Shown here in pieces: positions 25,465-40,340 of a DNA stretch of 64,000 nucleotides (its first letter is position 1; every line of letters begins with the position of its first letter). Under the pieces are notes generated by a model. It was not told the DNA's origin. It saw only the letters and a program-made list of their open reading frames with translations, and made no database searches. Source of the stretch: Asterella californica. Lineage: Eukaryota > Streptophyta > Marchantiopsida > Marchantiales > Aytoniaceae. A program made the translations under genes and the position numbers. Location: contig JAYKYS010000014.1 in NCBI GenBank assembly GCA_036924285.1, positions 2,728,001 through 2,792,000 on the forward strand, in the 5' to 3' direction.

Positions 25465-25495
25465 CGGCTTCGTTAATGTGGGTGCGGTTACAGCC
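25465..25495 (-). repeat. Harbinger right TIR
   Basis: The inverse reads GGCTGTAACCGCACCCA and continues to GAAGCCG. It is followed directly by target duplication TTA (25496-25498). It pairs with 19041-19071, with a single C/T mismatch. Confidence 0.9.
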
Positions 25496-25526
25496 TTAGT
25501 AACGAGTCAATAACTCTAACTTCTTT

Positions 25527-25621
25527 GCATATTATTCACATCTTCCAATGAAAGAGGTAAATATGCAAGGGTATAATTTATTACCTAACCCTATCCATAG
25601 GAAGGGTTAGATAATAAATTA
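25527..25621 (+). repeat. Paired-hairpin repeat, copy II
   Basis: The first hairpin (25527-25566) has GCATATT and AATATGC outer arms. The second (25574-25621) pairs TAATTTATTACCTAACCCT with AGGGTTAGATAATAAATTA. The order is GCATAT hairpin, then TAATTTAT hairpin, as in copies III and IV. It lies 31 bp beyond the right end of the Harbinger element. Confidence 0.7.
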
Positions 25622-25730
25622 ATATTACACTCGAAATTATTATTACTTTGTACCAAGTTTGCGTGTTTATATAATAAATAGATATTACACTCGAAATTAT
25701 GATTACTTTGTACCAAGTTTGCGTGTTTAT
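25608..25730 (+). repeat. 60-bp tandem duplication
   Basis: The block ATTACACTCGAAATTATNAT, followed by TACTTTGTACCAAGTTTGCG, appears twice with a 60-bp period (starts near 25624 and 25684), two bases apart in sequence. It directly follows the paired-hairpin repeat. A recent slippage or unequal-crossover event is likely. Confidence 0.75.
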
Positions 25731-26130
25731 ATGTGTGAGTGGACTTGCCATATGAGTTATTTTTGTATCTTTTTATAAAATTTTTATGGATAATATATGA
25801 TAATACTATAACATTGAATTTTATTTATTTAGTTATATATTTTTATGAGCTCTAAAGGAATATTAAAACGATCACGCAAGCATCTACATACCCTTCATAT
25901 TTCCATGACAACGCCCGACACTCGTCCTTGCCAATAATTACTGCCCCAGGATTTTCCTTCCATGCAGTACGTCCTTATAATTATTCAATGGAGCATGAAT
26001 TGGTCTATTTAAATGCTGACGAGTTCATATCGTACTCAGAGGTTAGGGATTAGCTCCTTGTTATATGTACGTAAAATGCCGATGCCAGTTTATAATCGTA
26101 AACTACGTCTCATATCATTTCCTGTTCATA

Positions 26131-26556
26131 TTTGCCATCTTATGATCCATTCTTTTCTTTTCTCCTCAAGAAGCTTTTTCTTATTGAGATTGCTTATTCA
26201 CCCAGATTTAATATATATCCTAATCCTTCCGACGGAAAAGGTCAGGATATATATTAAATGTCTCTGTTAAATACAGCCAATTGACTATTCCTGTCCCGGA
26301 CTTATACCCCAGGAACGTCTCAGCCCGCTCTTCACTTATGGGTTCTGCCTGGATCAATTAGTTGCTCCCGGAGATATTAACATATAATATTTATAATAAT
26401 CTTGATTTTTTATTATAATTTATTTTTATATATTTTTATAACACTTAGACATTTTCTGATAAGAAAAAGTGAAATTCACTGTACAAGACCGTTGGGGATG
26501 CTTATTTATTTGCCATCTTATGATCCATTATTTTCTTTTCTCCTCAAGAAGCTTTT
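26131..26556 (+). repeat. Interspersed direct repeat (~48 bp, two copies)
   Basis: TTTGCCATCTTATGATCCAT and the following TTTCTCCTCAAGAAGCTTTT occur at 26131-26178 and again at 26509-26556 with one or two differences. The interval between holds a 16-bp-arm hairpin. This could be a pair of short terminal direct repeats or a segmental duplication; I cannot tell which. Confidence 0.55.
26206..26259. repeat. Hairpin with perfect 16-bp arms (variant of the paired-hairpin family)
   Basis: ATTTAATATATATCCT and its exact inverse AGGATATATATTAAAT flank an inner CCTT/AAGG stem. It resembles the second hairpin of the paired family (TTAATTTAT...CCT / AGG...AAATTAA) but stands alone, without the GCATAT hairpin. 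Confidence 0.6.
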
Positions 26557-26883
26557 GTACTTGGAGTTAAATCTGCGTCTTCCGTGGGCACAAGCCGCGT
26601 AATGTGTAGTGAATCATAACAAATTTGATATATATTTCATGTAAGAGAGATGGATGTGGAGCGTAAAGTTCATTTGGAAGTAGACATTATTTATCTGTTT
26701 CCGTCTGACTGTATGAGAATAGTAGAACACTAAATATAAAAGTGTACTAAACGAGCATCCGGAGCTAAGATGCGAGGAATCATGAAGAACCAGTGCCAAG
26801 GGTACCTACAATACTTTACTTCTGATTAACCTTTTTGATCAACTTACTCCTGGTACATGTTTCGTGAATATTAGTGGTATTGA

Positions 26884-27015
26884 ATTGCACTTTGGAGGTA
26901 AATAATTTCACCTCTTCTGAGTTCAGAAGAGGGGAATATGCAATGTGTTTAATTTATCACCTAATTTTAGGCCAGAAGGGTTAATCAGGCCAGAAGGGTT
27001 AGGTGGTAAATTAAA
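26884..27015 (+). repeat. Paired-hairpin repeat, copy III
   Basis: The first hairpin has outer ATTGCA/TGCAAT and a perfect core CCTCTTCTG-AGTT-CAGAAGAGG. The second (26948-27015) pairs TTTAATTTATCACCTAA with TTAGGTGGTAAATTAAA. A direct duplication of AGGCCAGAAGGGTTA sits inside its loop. Order and orientation are as in copies II and IV. Confidence 0.7.
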
Positions 27016-27366
27016 CATTATACAAAACCAAATTTGTGAGAAGACAGCGAACCTGTCTTATGGCTCTAGATTACACGTTGCAACACACATTTCTTCCTAG
27101 AAAGTCTAGCATGGTCTACAGTTAACATATAATATTTATATCTGATATAAAAATATTGAATATATTTACTTTAATATGTATAAAATTCCCGATAACACTT
27201 TCACCACATCCCAATGTTTTGTCCGGTCCAGTAACGTCTTTCCATTTTTCTCTTCACTCGCCTTTTGTTTATTTTTCTCTTCTAAACCCAAAACTGCACT
27301 TTGGATGCATATTGATTATTATCTAGAGATAAGATATGCATTTGCATGTATAATCACTAGTTTCTA

Positions 27367-27960
27367 AGAGGAAGGAAGTCGAACAAAACTTTTAAAACAA
27401 AGTCTTTAAACCCCGGTGCCCCTAGGAACAGTCCTTGTAACCAGGAGTCCTTTAATTCGCGAGTTCACAGTCTGCGAGTGATAAATTCAACCATTAAACC
27501 TAAACTGATTTTGCTGAAAAAACTTTCGAGCAAGAATAGAATCTGTCGAGGAAAGACTTAAATAAAGCTGTCTAGGAGCTTTATTTTAATGTTTTATCTT
27601 GTCCGTTTATCTCTTCAAGGAGCATCGGACTGTCTTTTGTGGGTAATCACAGCGTACTCGGATCAGTTTCACACGACAGCGATTTTGTTGCATCTCCAAC
27701 CGAGAGCAGGAAGGTTTGAAACTCAGATCTTTCGCTTAGAGGTCTATGACTCAACCATCTCAGCTACCGATCTTCGATAGATCTAGAGTTCATTTCGGAG
27801 GAAACTGTTCAACACTGATTGAGAAATATTCACACGAAATTTTCTGATTTCTTGGAACAAAACAGAATATTTTCTCTACCCAAATGTACACGGGGAGAAA
27901 AAAGAAATTCATCTTCTTGTTTTTATACCCGCACTTGGAGTTAAAAACCTTCGGAAAGTC
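27367..27960 (-). repeat. TATA-bearing dispersed repeat, copy B
   Basis: The minus strand reads TATAAAA (27921-27927), then AATATTCTGTTTTGTTCC, TTTTTTCAGCAAAA and GGGGCACCGGGGTTTAAA. These are collinear with copy A at 10690-11100. Relative to A it carries an extra segment at about 27600-27785 with a tRNA-like head. The repeat is old; termini are not defined. Confidence 0.5.
27600..27785 (-). repeat. tRNA-derived SINE-like insertion
   Basis: The minus strand reads GATCGGTAGCTGAGATGG, a good pol III A box in a D-arm context. Then come an anticodon-arm-like stretch and GAGTTTCAAACCTTC, a slightly altered B box about 45 bases on. The segment is present in repeat copy B but absent from copy A, consistent with insertion. 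No clean target duplication or poly-A/T tail is evident. A decayed tRNA gene is the alternative. Confidence 0.45.
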
Positions 27961-28854
27961 AAAAGGGGATATAATGAGATATGGTGTACCGATACATTAA
28001 ATCCTCCTAGATTTTTATCCAAAGTGCATAGTCTCTTTAAATTATTTCTTGGTGGATACACCATTTAGATATTTATTTATTACATTCAGTTATAATACTC
28101 TTTTACTATACTATTTTACTACTATTTTACTATTTTGTTCAATCCATCACTAACTGTAATGTCTAGTGTTTTCGGCTCAGTATGGAACATGACAAATTTG
28201 AGCTGGATTTTCCGTCGTTCAGCTGACTTCTTTAACCTTCGTTTCTACTGGTACGTCCTACATGATGTGGCCAGAACCGTCTCTTACCCCCAGAGAATGA
28301 ATGAAAGAGCTAAGAAGGACGAAGAATGAGGTAGGCGTGCTCGGTGGAGGAGGTGAATACTTAGTTCTTTTTATCTTAGGAAGAGTTAGGTAATGAATTA
28401 ATTTTCTGGTTGAATTATATTTTAGTTCAATATTTCTTACATTTATACTCTCAGAATCTTTTTTTTTAAGGCTAGTGTCTAGACAGTTTTCATAATCTAG
28501 ACGCGATTAACATTTAATACTTACAGAAGAATTTAATATTTATAATTTTTTATTGTATAAAATTCCTATATATTAGTTTTATTATTTTAATAACAACAGA
28601 AAGCGAACATAAATTCACTAGGGGATCTGGCGGGTCCAGAGAGGACCTAGAGAGCTCCTCTCTTGTCGAGAATCAATACATGCCTTACTAGATACTATCT
28701 TTTTGTTTGGATTGGTAAGGTGATAACTTTTTTATATAACGTTATTAAGGGTTATACATAGGTTATTCAGTCTTTTAGTTTTAAGTTTAAAATTTTGAAT
28801 GCAAATGGGAAAAATATATTATTGAAGTTCTCCAGAAGGGGCCAGAAGTTCATG

Positions 28855-28856
<2 letters not shown>

Positions 28857-28892
<36 letters not shown>
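28857..28892. repeat. (TA)n microsatellite
   Basis: An uninterrupted AT dinucleotide run of about 35 bases. Overlapping frames reading IYIYIY are artefacts of it. Confidence 0.95.
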
Positions 28893-28896
<4 letters not shown>

Positions 28897-29261
28897 GCAT
28901 AATTGAATATATTCAATGATGCATGCAACAATATGTTTGGTTTTCCCTGGTACACGTAAGACCAGCAGACCAAAACCACTGGATAATGTGGAACAGAGCT
29001 CTCTTTGTAACGACCCCAGTACAATGTCGGATGGATACGAGTTCTTACGGTAGGTTAGGAGAGTTAGGGAAGAAGGGAATGAAAGCCAAGCCAGAATTGG
29101 TACAGAACCCATCTTTCATAGTCTTGTATGTTACAAGTCAAGTCCATGCTGTAGTAATGCGCTTGGACCATTCATCCGAACAAGCCAGAGTGCGATCCGG
29201 TGCACATGCAATGTTTGCCAGGTTCTAGCAAAGTGTGTTGCGCTGCGTCTTTGACGGTACG
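28893..29261 (+). promoter_or_regulatory. 5' flank of the enoyl-CoA hydratase gene
   Basis: The 370 bases upstream of the enoyl-CoA hydratase ATG are less AT-rich than the preceding region and should contain its promoter and 5' UTR. No clear TATA box stands out close to the start. Several overlapping plus- and minus-strand frames here look like chance. Confidence 0.35.
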
Positions 29262-32253
<2,992 letters not shown>

Positions 32254-33391
32254 ATTGCAGGTACTAGCATTCAGCTATCCATGGATTTCTTCTGCGTGTA
32301 AGCATGTCGAAGAGAAACTCCGGATATGCAGTTTCAAAGATTCAGCACACAGACAAGAAATTTCCTGCCCTTCTCAGAGTTTTTGAACCGGGAATCGGGA
32401 GGATAGATACGAAATGTGACACGAAATTCTGACACAGCACTCCCAGGTTCTGTGAAGGCAAGGTTCTACTTTTGGAAAGGTGTAACCTCAGACTTGTGGT
32501 CAAGAGGCGTCAACGGTCTACATGTCCTGCATTTCGGCCCACTAAGCGACGGAAAGTAGCGAGCAGGAGTTGGTTAACTTATTGCACACCATTCATGTGC
32601 GCTTATTGCAATGCGATTTGTAAATAAGACTCGCAGTAACGATATTTTGTTGGTGTCCCGCCATGGAAGGTTCAACGATGTCCCTTTGAAATGGGCCGTT
32701 GTTTTCAGTATTAAATGATGAGGCATCTTGATGCTCGTCGTTTTCCTTTGACGCTATTGAATTTATCATCCTTAAGGATAGTGTAAAGGATCAAACACTA
32801 TAATACTGTTGTACATGATGGGATTTCACCTCCATTTGTCATCGTTGTCTGCTCTGAAAGAAGACATTTGCGGCTCATACCAGGAAAAAGTTTTCAAAAA
32901 AGCAAGGTAGAAATGGGATCTACATGAGCAGAGAAGCAACATCAGAGGTTCCTCAGAATTTGGAAGGTACTTTCGCGGAAAGGAGAAGACATTCTCTTAG
33001 ATGATGTGACTGCACGTTGGATTGCTTCCAAAAAACATCATGCACATCCCTTTGCTTGACCCGGACTGCATGGTGCTCGTCACAGAAAAAAGCCAACCCC
33101 GTGCTTCACTGCTTCTAGGGATTGGCTAGCTGCTTGTCTTACCAAACATGATTCTGACTCTGACTCCTTACCAAATCCAGTTGCCTTGGATCCCTGGAGT
33201 CTTAGTACAGACTAAACGCCAGGTCCACTGATGGAAGGGGAGGGGTATGTCCGATACCACAGTCCACCATGGACCGTCTTTACTAACAAACTTTGTAAGG
33301 GAGAGTATATTATAGTGTTACTGGATGCGGGAATGTAGAATGAGTTTAGGTTACATTCGTCTCATCTTTGATTATTCTCAAGCATGGATGG

Positions 33392-33433
33392 CATCCATTC
33401 TACCAGCTTTCGATAAAGCTGGTAGAATTGATG
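33392..33433. repeat. Hairpin with 19-nt arms
   Basis: ATTCTACCAGCTTT and its exact inverse surround a 4-base loop. The stem extends by CATC/GATG with one mismatch. It could be a foldback element remnant, or a small-RNA precursor if transcribed. No second copy seen. Confidence 0.65.
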
Positions 33434-34099
33434 GACATACGTGAAGGCTAGTCAATGTTGACAATAGGGGGACTCATGCAAATTTAGTCGCAGTGTAGTC
33501 TATTCTTGTTCGATATACGGATCACCACACTTATGTTCATTTTTGCAATATTCGATTAGCCTCATATTCTTCTTGATCATCCATCGACATGGATAATGGT
33601 CGAGGTTGGGCGGAGGTTGAGTAAATCGATGAATATATTTTACTATGAAAGTCTCAAAGTAAAAGCAAGAAATGAAGAGGTAATTTGAACGAAATATCTT
33701 CGTTCATGAATACTCTGCAATATGAATATTCATGTGTTTAACTTTTTTATCATTTTGAATGAATTTCACTTTAGGTTTAGATACTAGATGGGTGAATAAA
33801 TTCAGTTGTCTGTGACCGATATCTGTAGAAATTTTCTGATAGTTGTTAACTGAACAGTAGTTTTAGAGGATAATCATAAAAACGTTTTGGCAAAAGTTTT
33901 AGTACTATGCATGTCAAACATGTCATTTTAGATATCAAACTTTAATATTCTGTAGATTACAGTGTCACATAAAGTTCATACGTCAAGAATTGAACAGCGG
34001 TTTCGTGTCACAGATGATTTTGTAATGAGAAATGTTTATGTACAACGATATAAAGCAGGTTAGTCTCTTGCTTGGTAAGTTGTGCTTTACGTAAGTTAG

Positions 34100-34225
34100 T
34101 CCCAAGGTAAGTTAAGCTTGAAGTTAAGCTATGCCCTAGGTAAGGTAAGTTAAGCTTGAAGTTAAGCTATGCCCTAGGTAAGTTAGACTTGAGGTTAAGT
34201 TGCAGCTTAGGTAAGTTGAGCCAGA
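34100..34225 (+). repeat. Imperfect tandem repeat rich in AGGTAAGT
   Basis: Three units of 33-38 bp share AGGTAAGTTA and CTTGAAGTTAAGCTATGCCC. The motif GGTAAGT occurs four times, which matches the consensus 5' splice site. It lies 1.8 kb downstream of the enoyl-CoA hydratase stop. Confidence 0.7.
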
Positions 34226-34564
34226 GCTTAAAGGAAGAGGATTTCTGAAGCAAAGATCTGATGATATCATTTTGTAGTGCTCGCTGAGCCGTGCAAGAAC
34301 TGAATCGAAGGGAATGAGATCATCATGACAAAGATATTTGGCTTAAGTCTAGATGAAAAATGTTAAAGAAGAAACTGCGTGGGAGCTGGAGGTCTGGTTG
34401 GAATAGAAATCTTAATATACCATCGCACGGAATTTGATGTATAGTGTCAAAGAACTTCAATTATCAAAAACAAATCTGTTATGGAGAAAATATGCAGCTT
34501 TGAAGCAGTAAAGAGAAAGAAAAAAAATATATAACTTTCTACACTTATTATTTTTGTGCATGTG

Positions 34565-34690
34565 TGGAGTGGGGAGAGTTGGATAACTCAACCTTCGGAT
34601 AAATAGGAGTTTTGGGGTTCAAATCTCATTCGAAGAAGATATTGGATCATCGGGCTATTCACACACATCTAGGATGAAACTGCATGATAT
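34565..34690 (+). repeat. SINE-like sequence with pol III boxes, S3
   Basis: GGGGTTCAAATCTC is a near-consensus tRNA B box. It lies about 45 bases downstream of GAGAGTTGGATAACTC, a degenerate A box. No matching tRNA fold with a proper acceptor stem is visible, so a tRNA-derived SINE head is more likely than a gene. Downstream limits are not clear. Confidence 0.4.
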
Positions 34691-36593
34691 CATTGGTAAC
34701 TTTTTCTTGTATTTCGGCCGTACCTAAGGGTGGGAGACAATATCTCCCTTAAATGTAGTTTGGAATGGGCTGCACCTCCGCATGAAATGAAGTTCAAGCG
34801 ATGATTACCAAATGATACTTGGAGATACTAGGGTGCAATCTCACAGTAGGATCATGATTCATCTTTGTATATAATTTAAAGTTGGTGTTAGGATTCATAT
34901 CTCCATGGTTTAACAAGGTGATGACATTTATTATGATACTTTTGTAGTTAGTGTAAAGACATTCAAATCTCAACTTCGCGAGACAATAAATATATCCAGA
35001 GCTAGGCATTCAATGTGAGAAGACAGAGATAAGAGATTATCAGTAGAGAGCTCTCGACGAGCAGACAAAGTCATGCTGGAGAATTCTGAAGTTTGAACAT
35101 GTTTTGAGTAAGTTGTGACTGTACGAGTCATTGAAGGATAGACAATTTTGCTTCCGCACTTTTCTTAATTTCTGAGTACTGGTTGTGGTGGCTGCTCTTT
35201 TGGAGTGTGTTTATTGTTAGGTGGACGAGGCGCTTGTGAAGTTTGAGAAAGAATGGACGGTTAGACCAAAAGTTACTGAGGCTGAAGTGATAAGGGTTTG
35301 AAAACCTCTCAATCTGTACACTGCAACTTCCTCCTTGAATACCAAGAGATCCGTTAATTATATTTGTTTGCAATTTCGTGGGTGTGATTGTGATCTTGAG
35401 ATCTTGAAACGTTGCAAGTTTTAACACGAGTTAATGTTTGAAGAGAGATTCGAAGAGGTTCGAAGTATCATGTTTCATGTTTCTGCGTGTAACTTTATCT
35501 TGAGAGTTGAATTCGATTCATAATATGAAAGAAGAAAAGATCGTGAGCCTGTAAGCACTACAAAAGGTCTTAGTTAGCTCCGGCTATCTGTGCAAGGTCT
35601 TTGACGTTCATTTTAATCATAGTTACAGGGTTCCTACTCTCCTGAGAGACTCTTGTCTCAACAGCAATGCTGTTGAGGCGATATCATTATCGATGCTGAT
35701 AATTATAATCGTAAACCGTTATCATAGTCAATAACTATTTATTTGTAAATCAGTTTGCAAGCAACTGATATGTTACTGCACATCCTAAATATTCACTTGA
35801 ATCTGGTAGTTGATCTTCAGAAAATAAGTTCATAACCTTCATATATGTTCAATTATTACCATCATTTTACCTATGAAATTGTTGTATGGAAAGATATCTC
35901 TGAAGCATTTAATTTATTACTAAAAAAGTTTATGGTAGGTTTCAGTCACTAACTCCTAGTTTTGCAAATAACGTATGTTCTGCTAGTGACAATAAAATCA
36001 AGTTCTTATATCAGTAAATTTCCTTTCCTCCATATACATAATCATCTCAATAATTGTCACCATTTGTTCTATCAAATATCGTGTGGAAGAATTATCTATA
36101 TTAGTATATACATAATCAGCTTCATTGTGTTGTATACTTCATTCTTGGTACCAAGAAGCGTTGCGTCCTTCATTCTTGATATAACACCTATCAATATGTA
36201 TTGCATTCGAAATATAAACTCTTGCATTGCATTCTGTTCTCATTTCTGTCATTCATAGAAACAATGTAAAACTTATATCATACATACAAAGTTGTTCATA
36301 AGCATATCATCAAATCTTATAAAATAAGAAATATTCTAGTCTATATTGTGGTCATACATCATCTATTTTAGAATGGTTTTTTCCCATTTCCCATTTTCCG
36401 TTTTCTTCAATTTATACCTATTATTTGTTAGTTCTGTTACATTGTTAAATTAAATTGTAGTAAATCTATTATTTTCAAAAAAATTTAAATCTCACATAAA
36501 TTTCTAACATATAAGTATATATCATTAATGAAAGTTATCTACAGTAGAAAGCTTTGGTGAGATAAAAGTACCATACATAATAAAAGCACTACC

Positions 36594-36735
36594 TTGATGG
36601 GAGAGTCTTCACCTCCCAACGTGGAGGTGCAGGCTCGACTCCCTTGCACCTCTAATCGAGGGACGGAGAAAAACCTAGTGGACGGTTGCGATTCAGTTCA
36701 TGAACAAGAGATCGAGAGTAAAATTTCTCTTCTAT
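36594..36735 (+). repeat. SINE-like dispersed repeat, copy S2
   Basis: Homologous to 2331-2470: GATGGGAGAGTCTTCACCTC, CCAACGTGGAGGTGCAGG, then TTCAGTTCATGAACAAG further on. The head includes a stem CACCTC/GAGGTG followed by GGCTCGACTCC, a B-box-like sequence. The open frame across it is incidental. Confidence 0.5.
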
Positions 36736-39277
36736 GGATAACATGTGGACACCATGTTGTCGTAAACGAGCTACTAGAAAAAAGTTGTCGTAGAAAGATG
36801 CTCTATGAGTCGTACGGAAGGTGCTGTAGAGTACTATGAGTATCGAGTACTATCGAGTAGACTCTATGCAAAAAAATATTAAGCTAAAATTTAACCCTCA
36901 AGACAAATCATCATCAATTTATAAAACCAAATGAGGTATTATAAGTGTTCTAATTAATCACACAAGTCATATGTTTGTTATGAAATATCGTAGCTATTCA
37001 AATACTTGAAATTTTAATCATTCTATAATCAATAGACATTCTCATGTTACATAATGTTTTATCAAAGTAAATTAAAAGGATACAAAGATGATAGTAAATT
37101 CCACAAAATTTGATGTTTTTACTTTTAGTCTTATTCCACTTATGTCTTGTGGCTTTCAACTCATATAGTATTTCCAAATGATATGATGTAAGTTTAAAAT
37201 GATAAATCTATAATCTATATTATAATAAATTCATAATCAGAACTATTTGACAAAAAAAGATGGACTATTTCATCAAAATATCTGATGATAATATTATTGA
37301 ATGAAGAAAGAATGGAGAATGCAAATCATGATCATTATTCTAGGTTAAAAATAATCATGATCGTCATTTTCTTAAAATGCTATTTAGAATTATAAATATT
37401 TTCAAAATATATTTGAGAAATACTTAATATTGCACATATATACTGATATGAGGTTTACATTATGTAAAGATATTCATAATTTGTTATATCTTTAAAATAT
37501 TTAAGAAAAATATTTATTTTTGACAAATAAAATTTGAGTGTTATAGATAAGATCATAAAGTACTTTGGAAACTTAAAACTATATCTTTACATATGTAATA
37601 TGTTAAAAATAACAGAGAATAGACCTAAAAAGCTTCCTTCCTATACATAATATCCAAATCAAAATCAATTAAGTCTAGAATTATAATAATGAGTTAAATA
37701 AATTTATTTACCATATCATTTTAATAATATAGAAAATTAAAGTATTCAAAAAATTTATATTATTTACACATCTTTAAACTTTTTCATCTAACATGTTAGA
37801 CTGCAATTGTGAATTCAGTTTACCACTACCTATCTTTATGATTTAGAAAATAGAAAGCTAAATAAACGAAATTTTATGTCCATATAGGTTCAACAATACA
37901 TACGATAATTCCCTCGTAACATTCTTCATTCAAAGTGAGCTTATGAGAAGTGGTCATGGTCACATCGTACATGAGACGTGCACTTTTAATATTTAAATCT
38001 TTTCTGTAAAGAATTGACGAAGTGTATTCGACTTTGTAGTCGAAATGGGGTCTTAACTCTGATGAGATCTCTCACAACACATTGAGAACCCTCTCTTGCA
38101 ACTTGTAGAACCTTGCATGTTTTCAAGTGCCTTCTCTTTGTTACAAGAGAGTCCTTAAAAGTCATAAAAGGAGCAAGCATACGTGTTACCAAGGGCGTTA
38201 TCTCATGAAGTTCTCTACTGCTGACTTACACCTGTGAACTGAATAATATAAACACGTATTCACTCCTTTGATTTTTGAAAACACCGGAGTCCAAAAGAAG
38301 AGTATTTTTATTATTTTAGCAAAAATTTTAGAGTCAAAAGATTCTAAGAAAATTAATTTCTATTGTTAAGTCATTTATAAAAGGACAAAAATGCTAATTT
38401 TTTTACTTTAGAATCTAAACTCCTTATCAGAAAGGTCTCATTATCTTATATAGATTGGAGTTTTTGAAACTTCATATTATTTTTAATAAAAATATGAGAT
38501 TTAATATTTTTCAAACAAAGTTTTATTTTGTAAAAATAGCGGCCCTGCGAAATGCCTTCGTCGAAACTTATGACTTGATCGGAAGTAGGTATAAATTATT
38601 TACTCAACTTTTTTGAAAAATAAGGTTATTCTAAATATAAATCTTTAAGAAAAAACTATTTTTTTATAATCATCGGACACAAGTGGTTTTGGACTTCTAC
38701 ATTAAGTGATCCTCGTAATGTAAAATTAATTTATGATTACTCACCAAGAAAACGGTGTTAACACTATCACTGTTGATTTTCCAACCTAGTGACGATAGAA
38801 ACAAACACTGAAAATGATCTAAATATATTCTAGATACTCATCGTCCTCAAAATCTTCCACTAGTAAAGAAGAGTTCACTAAAAAACCATTAGAAGGCAAC
38901 AAGAGCTGAAGAAGTACGATATCAAGCATCAAGAACTGATATCATAAAATCTTTGCTGAGATCAAGGCTATGCGAACTTGTTGAGTGTTTAACTTTGATC
39001 GTGTGAAATAACATTAAGTTGTCATTATGTATCTGAACAAGGAGACTCTAAAATAACAATAAGTTGTTATTTATCACTCAACAAGGTTTGCTGGATGTGT
39101 GAAGCTCAGACACAACATCCCCCTAGATGAGGGTGCGAAATATAGTTTATTGTTATGTAACACCCAGTGAGGTTCACCGCATGTGACTTGTTAAAATTTA
39201 TGACGACCCTACTGAGTGTAGAAAAAATTCCTTGATATCAGTAAGAGATTTTCTTTTAACTGATATCGTTGGAACTC

Positions 39278-40340
39278 TCACAGGAAACCCTCGTAGTATG
39301 TACTCTTACTATATAGGATAGTCAAAAAGCTGCATACCAAAATTGGATTTTCTGAAATACCAATAGGAGGAATAAATCTATAAATACTAGGATCAACATG
39401 AAAGCATGCAGGAATATGAGCTGTGACTTCACAACTGGTCTGATCTATTGTACTTGAATCACACCATAGAATTAAATGTGCATGTAAGGAACCTCTTCCC
39501 TGAACCTCATATCTAATCAAATAATGCAGAATTGTTCCTAGAATCTCATTTTGAATAACACTATATTTTTCATGAAAACATACAGTCTAGTATTAAATAA
39601 GAGAGCACACTCAACTGGAGCATCATGCCGATCAGTTTATGATGATAGAATGTATAACATCCTCAAGCTTATCAATCTCTGACCATTTTTGTCTCAGATA
39701 ATTCATCAGACGTCAAAGTAAGAAAGAGATCAAGCATACCCAATTTCTTAACCATAGTTAAGAGATCTTTCAAATGTCAAGAGGACCATGCAAGAGTTCG
39801 TAGAACAAGGCTACTGATTAAATTGAGTAACATCTTCTGGAAAATCTTTTCATCTGGCAAATTTCCAAATAAGAGCAGCTTGCTCTTATTTAACTAATAC
39901 ATGAGCAGCATATATGGTTTGTACAACATCCACATGCAAAAAAGTTGTTGACAACTAGTTTGTAGATATTGAGTGAAACTAGTAATGCCAGTATAAAAAC
40001 CTCGTAGAAAAGGAAATAAAAATGGAAAAAGTGCAGTTTTCACAGTGAGATTCCCTTCTTCAGTTACCCAAATACATAATTTCTAATTCTACTCTACGCA
40101 ACAAACTATCTCGAAGAGAATTGTGCCACTCATAAAGCTTTGTCTATTCCTAAGTCTTGCATTTGGTTTATTAAATACCACATCTTGAAGCAATTGTAAG
40201 TCCTTGCAATAAAGATTTGCTACCATAGAATTATTTTTCAAGCCTCTAATCTATTGCGTTCTTATTAGAACATCGTCCACAACAGTCGATGGAAGAATAT
40301 ATAAACCACAAGATTCATCTTCTTATTCAATCAATGCTAT
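39278..40340 (-). pseudogene. Decayed Helitron Rep (HUH) domain
   Basis: The last frame (39520-39278) reads IRYEVQGRGSLHAHLILW, the typical Helitron rolling-circle Rep segment with the HUH-type motif HAH, then IPACF and a Pro-rich tail as in the family. Upstream on the same strand, in shifted frames with stops, are DLFLTLTSDELSETKWSEI (about 39735-39650) and LFPFLFPFLRGFYTG (about 40030-39985). Both fit the conserved Helitron-like N-terminal domain in correct order. Frameshifts and several stops show it is dead. I did not find the downstream helicase, the terminal hairpin or the TC...CTRR ends. Confidence 0.7.

Larger units (their letters stand above)
19041..25495 (-). mobile_element. Complete PIF/Harbinger DNA transposon with three ORFs
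   Basis: The 6,455-bp element has 31-bp TIRs differing at one position (GGC[C/T]GTAACCGCACCCA...GAAGCCG) and is flanked by TTA at 19038-19040 and 25496-25498. That is the family's standard target duplication. All genes lie on the minus strand, in order: a Myb/trihelix-like protein with an N-terminal hydrophobic segment (25092-23791), a DDE transposase (23235-21724) and a 151-aa ORF of unknown function (21041-20586). Three tandem arrays sit in the non-coding parts. All three ORFs are open, so the element may be recent and possibly autonomous. Confidence 0.9.
32254..39277. other. AT-rich gene-poor region
   Basis: After the hydratase 3' UTR, no coding region is supported over about 7 kb. Items listed separately are a hairpin at 33392-33433, a GTAAGT-rich repeat at 34100-34225, and SINE-like repeats at 34565 and 36594. 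Frames at 34.8, 35.1, 35.96, 36.6 and 37.99 kb have no family resemblance. The stretch 36.9-38.8 kb is extremely AT-rich. Parts near 38-39.2 kb could be the decayed downstream portion of the Helitron relic, but I see no helicase motif. Confidence 0.5.

Noticed and set aside
28767..29112. Minus-strand frames with IYIYIY stretches
   Set aside because: They are a direct translation of the (TA)n microsatellite.
35962..36258. 98-codon hydrophobic plus-strand frame as a membrane protein
   Set aside because: It is AT-rich and Ile/Ser/Phe/Tyr-dominated, as expected from random AT-rich DNA, with no family match or neighbouring exons.
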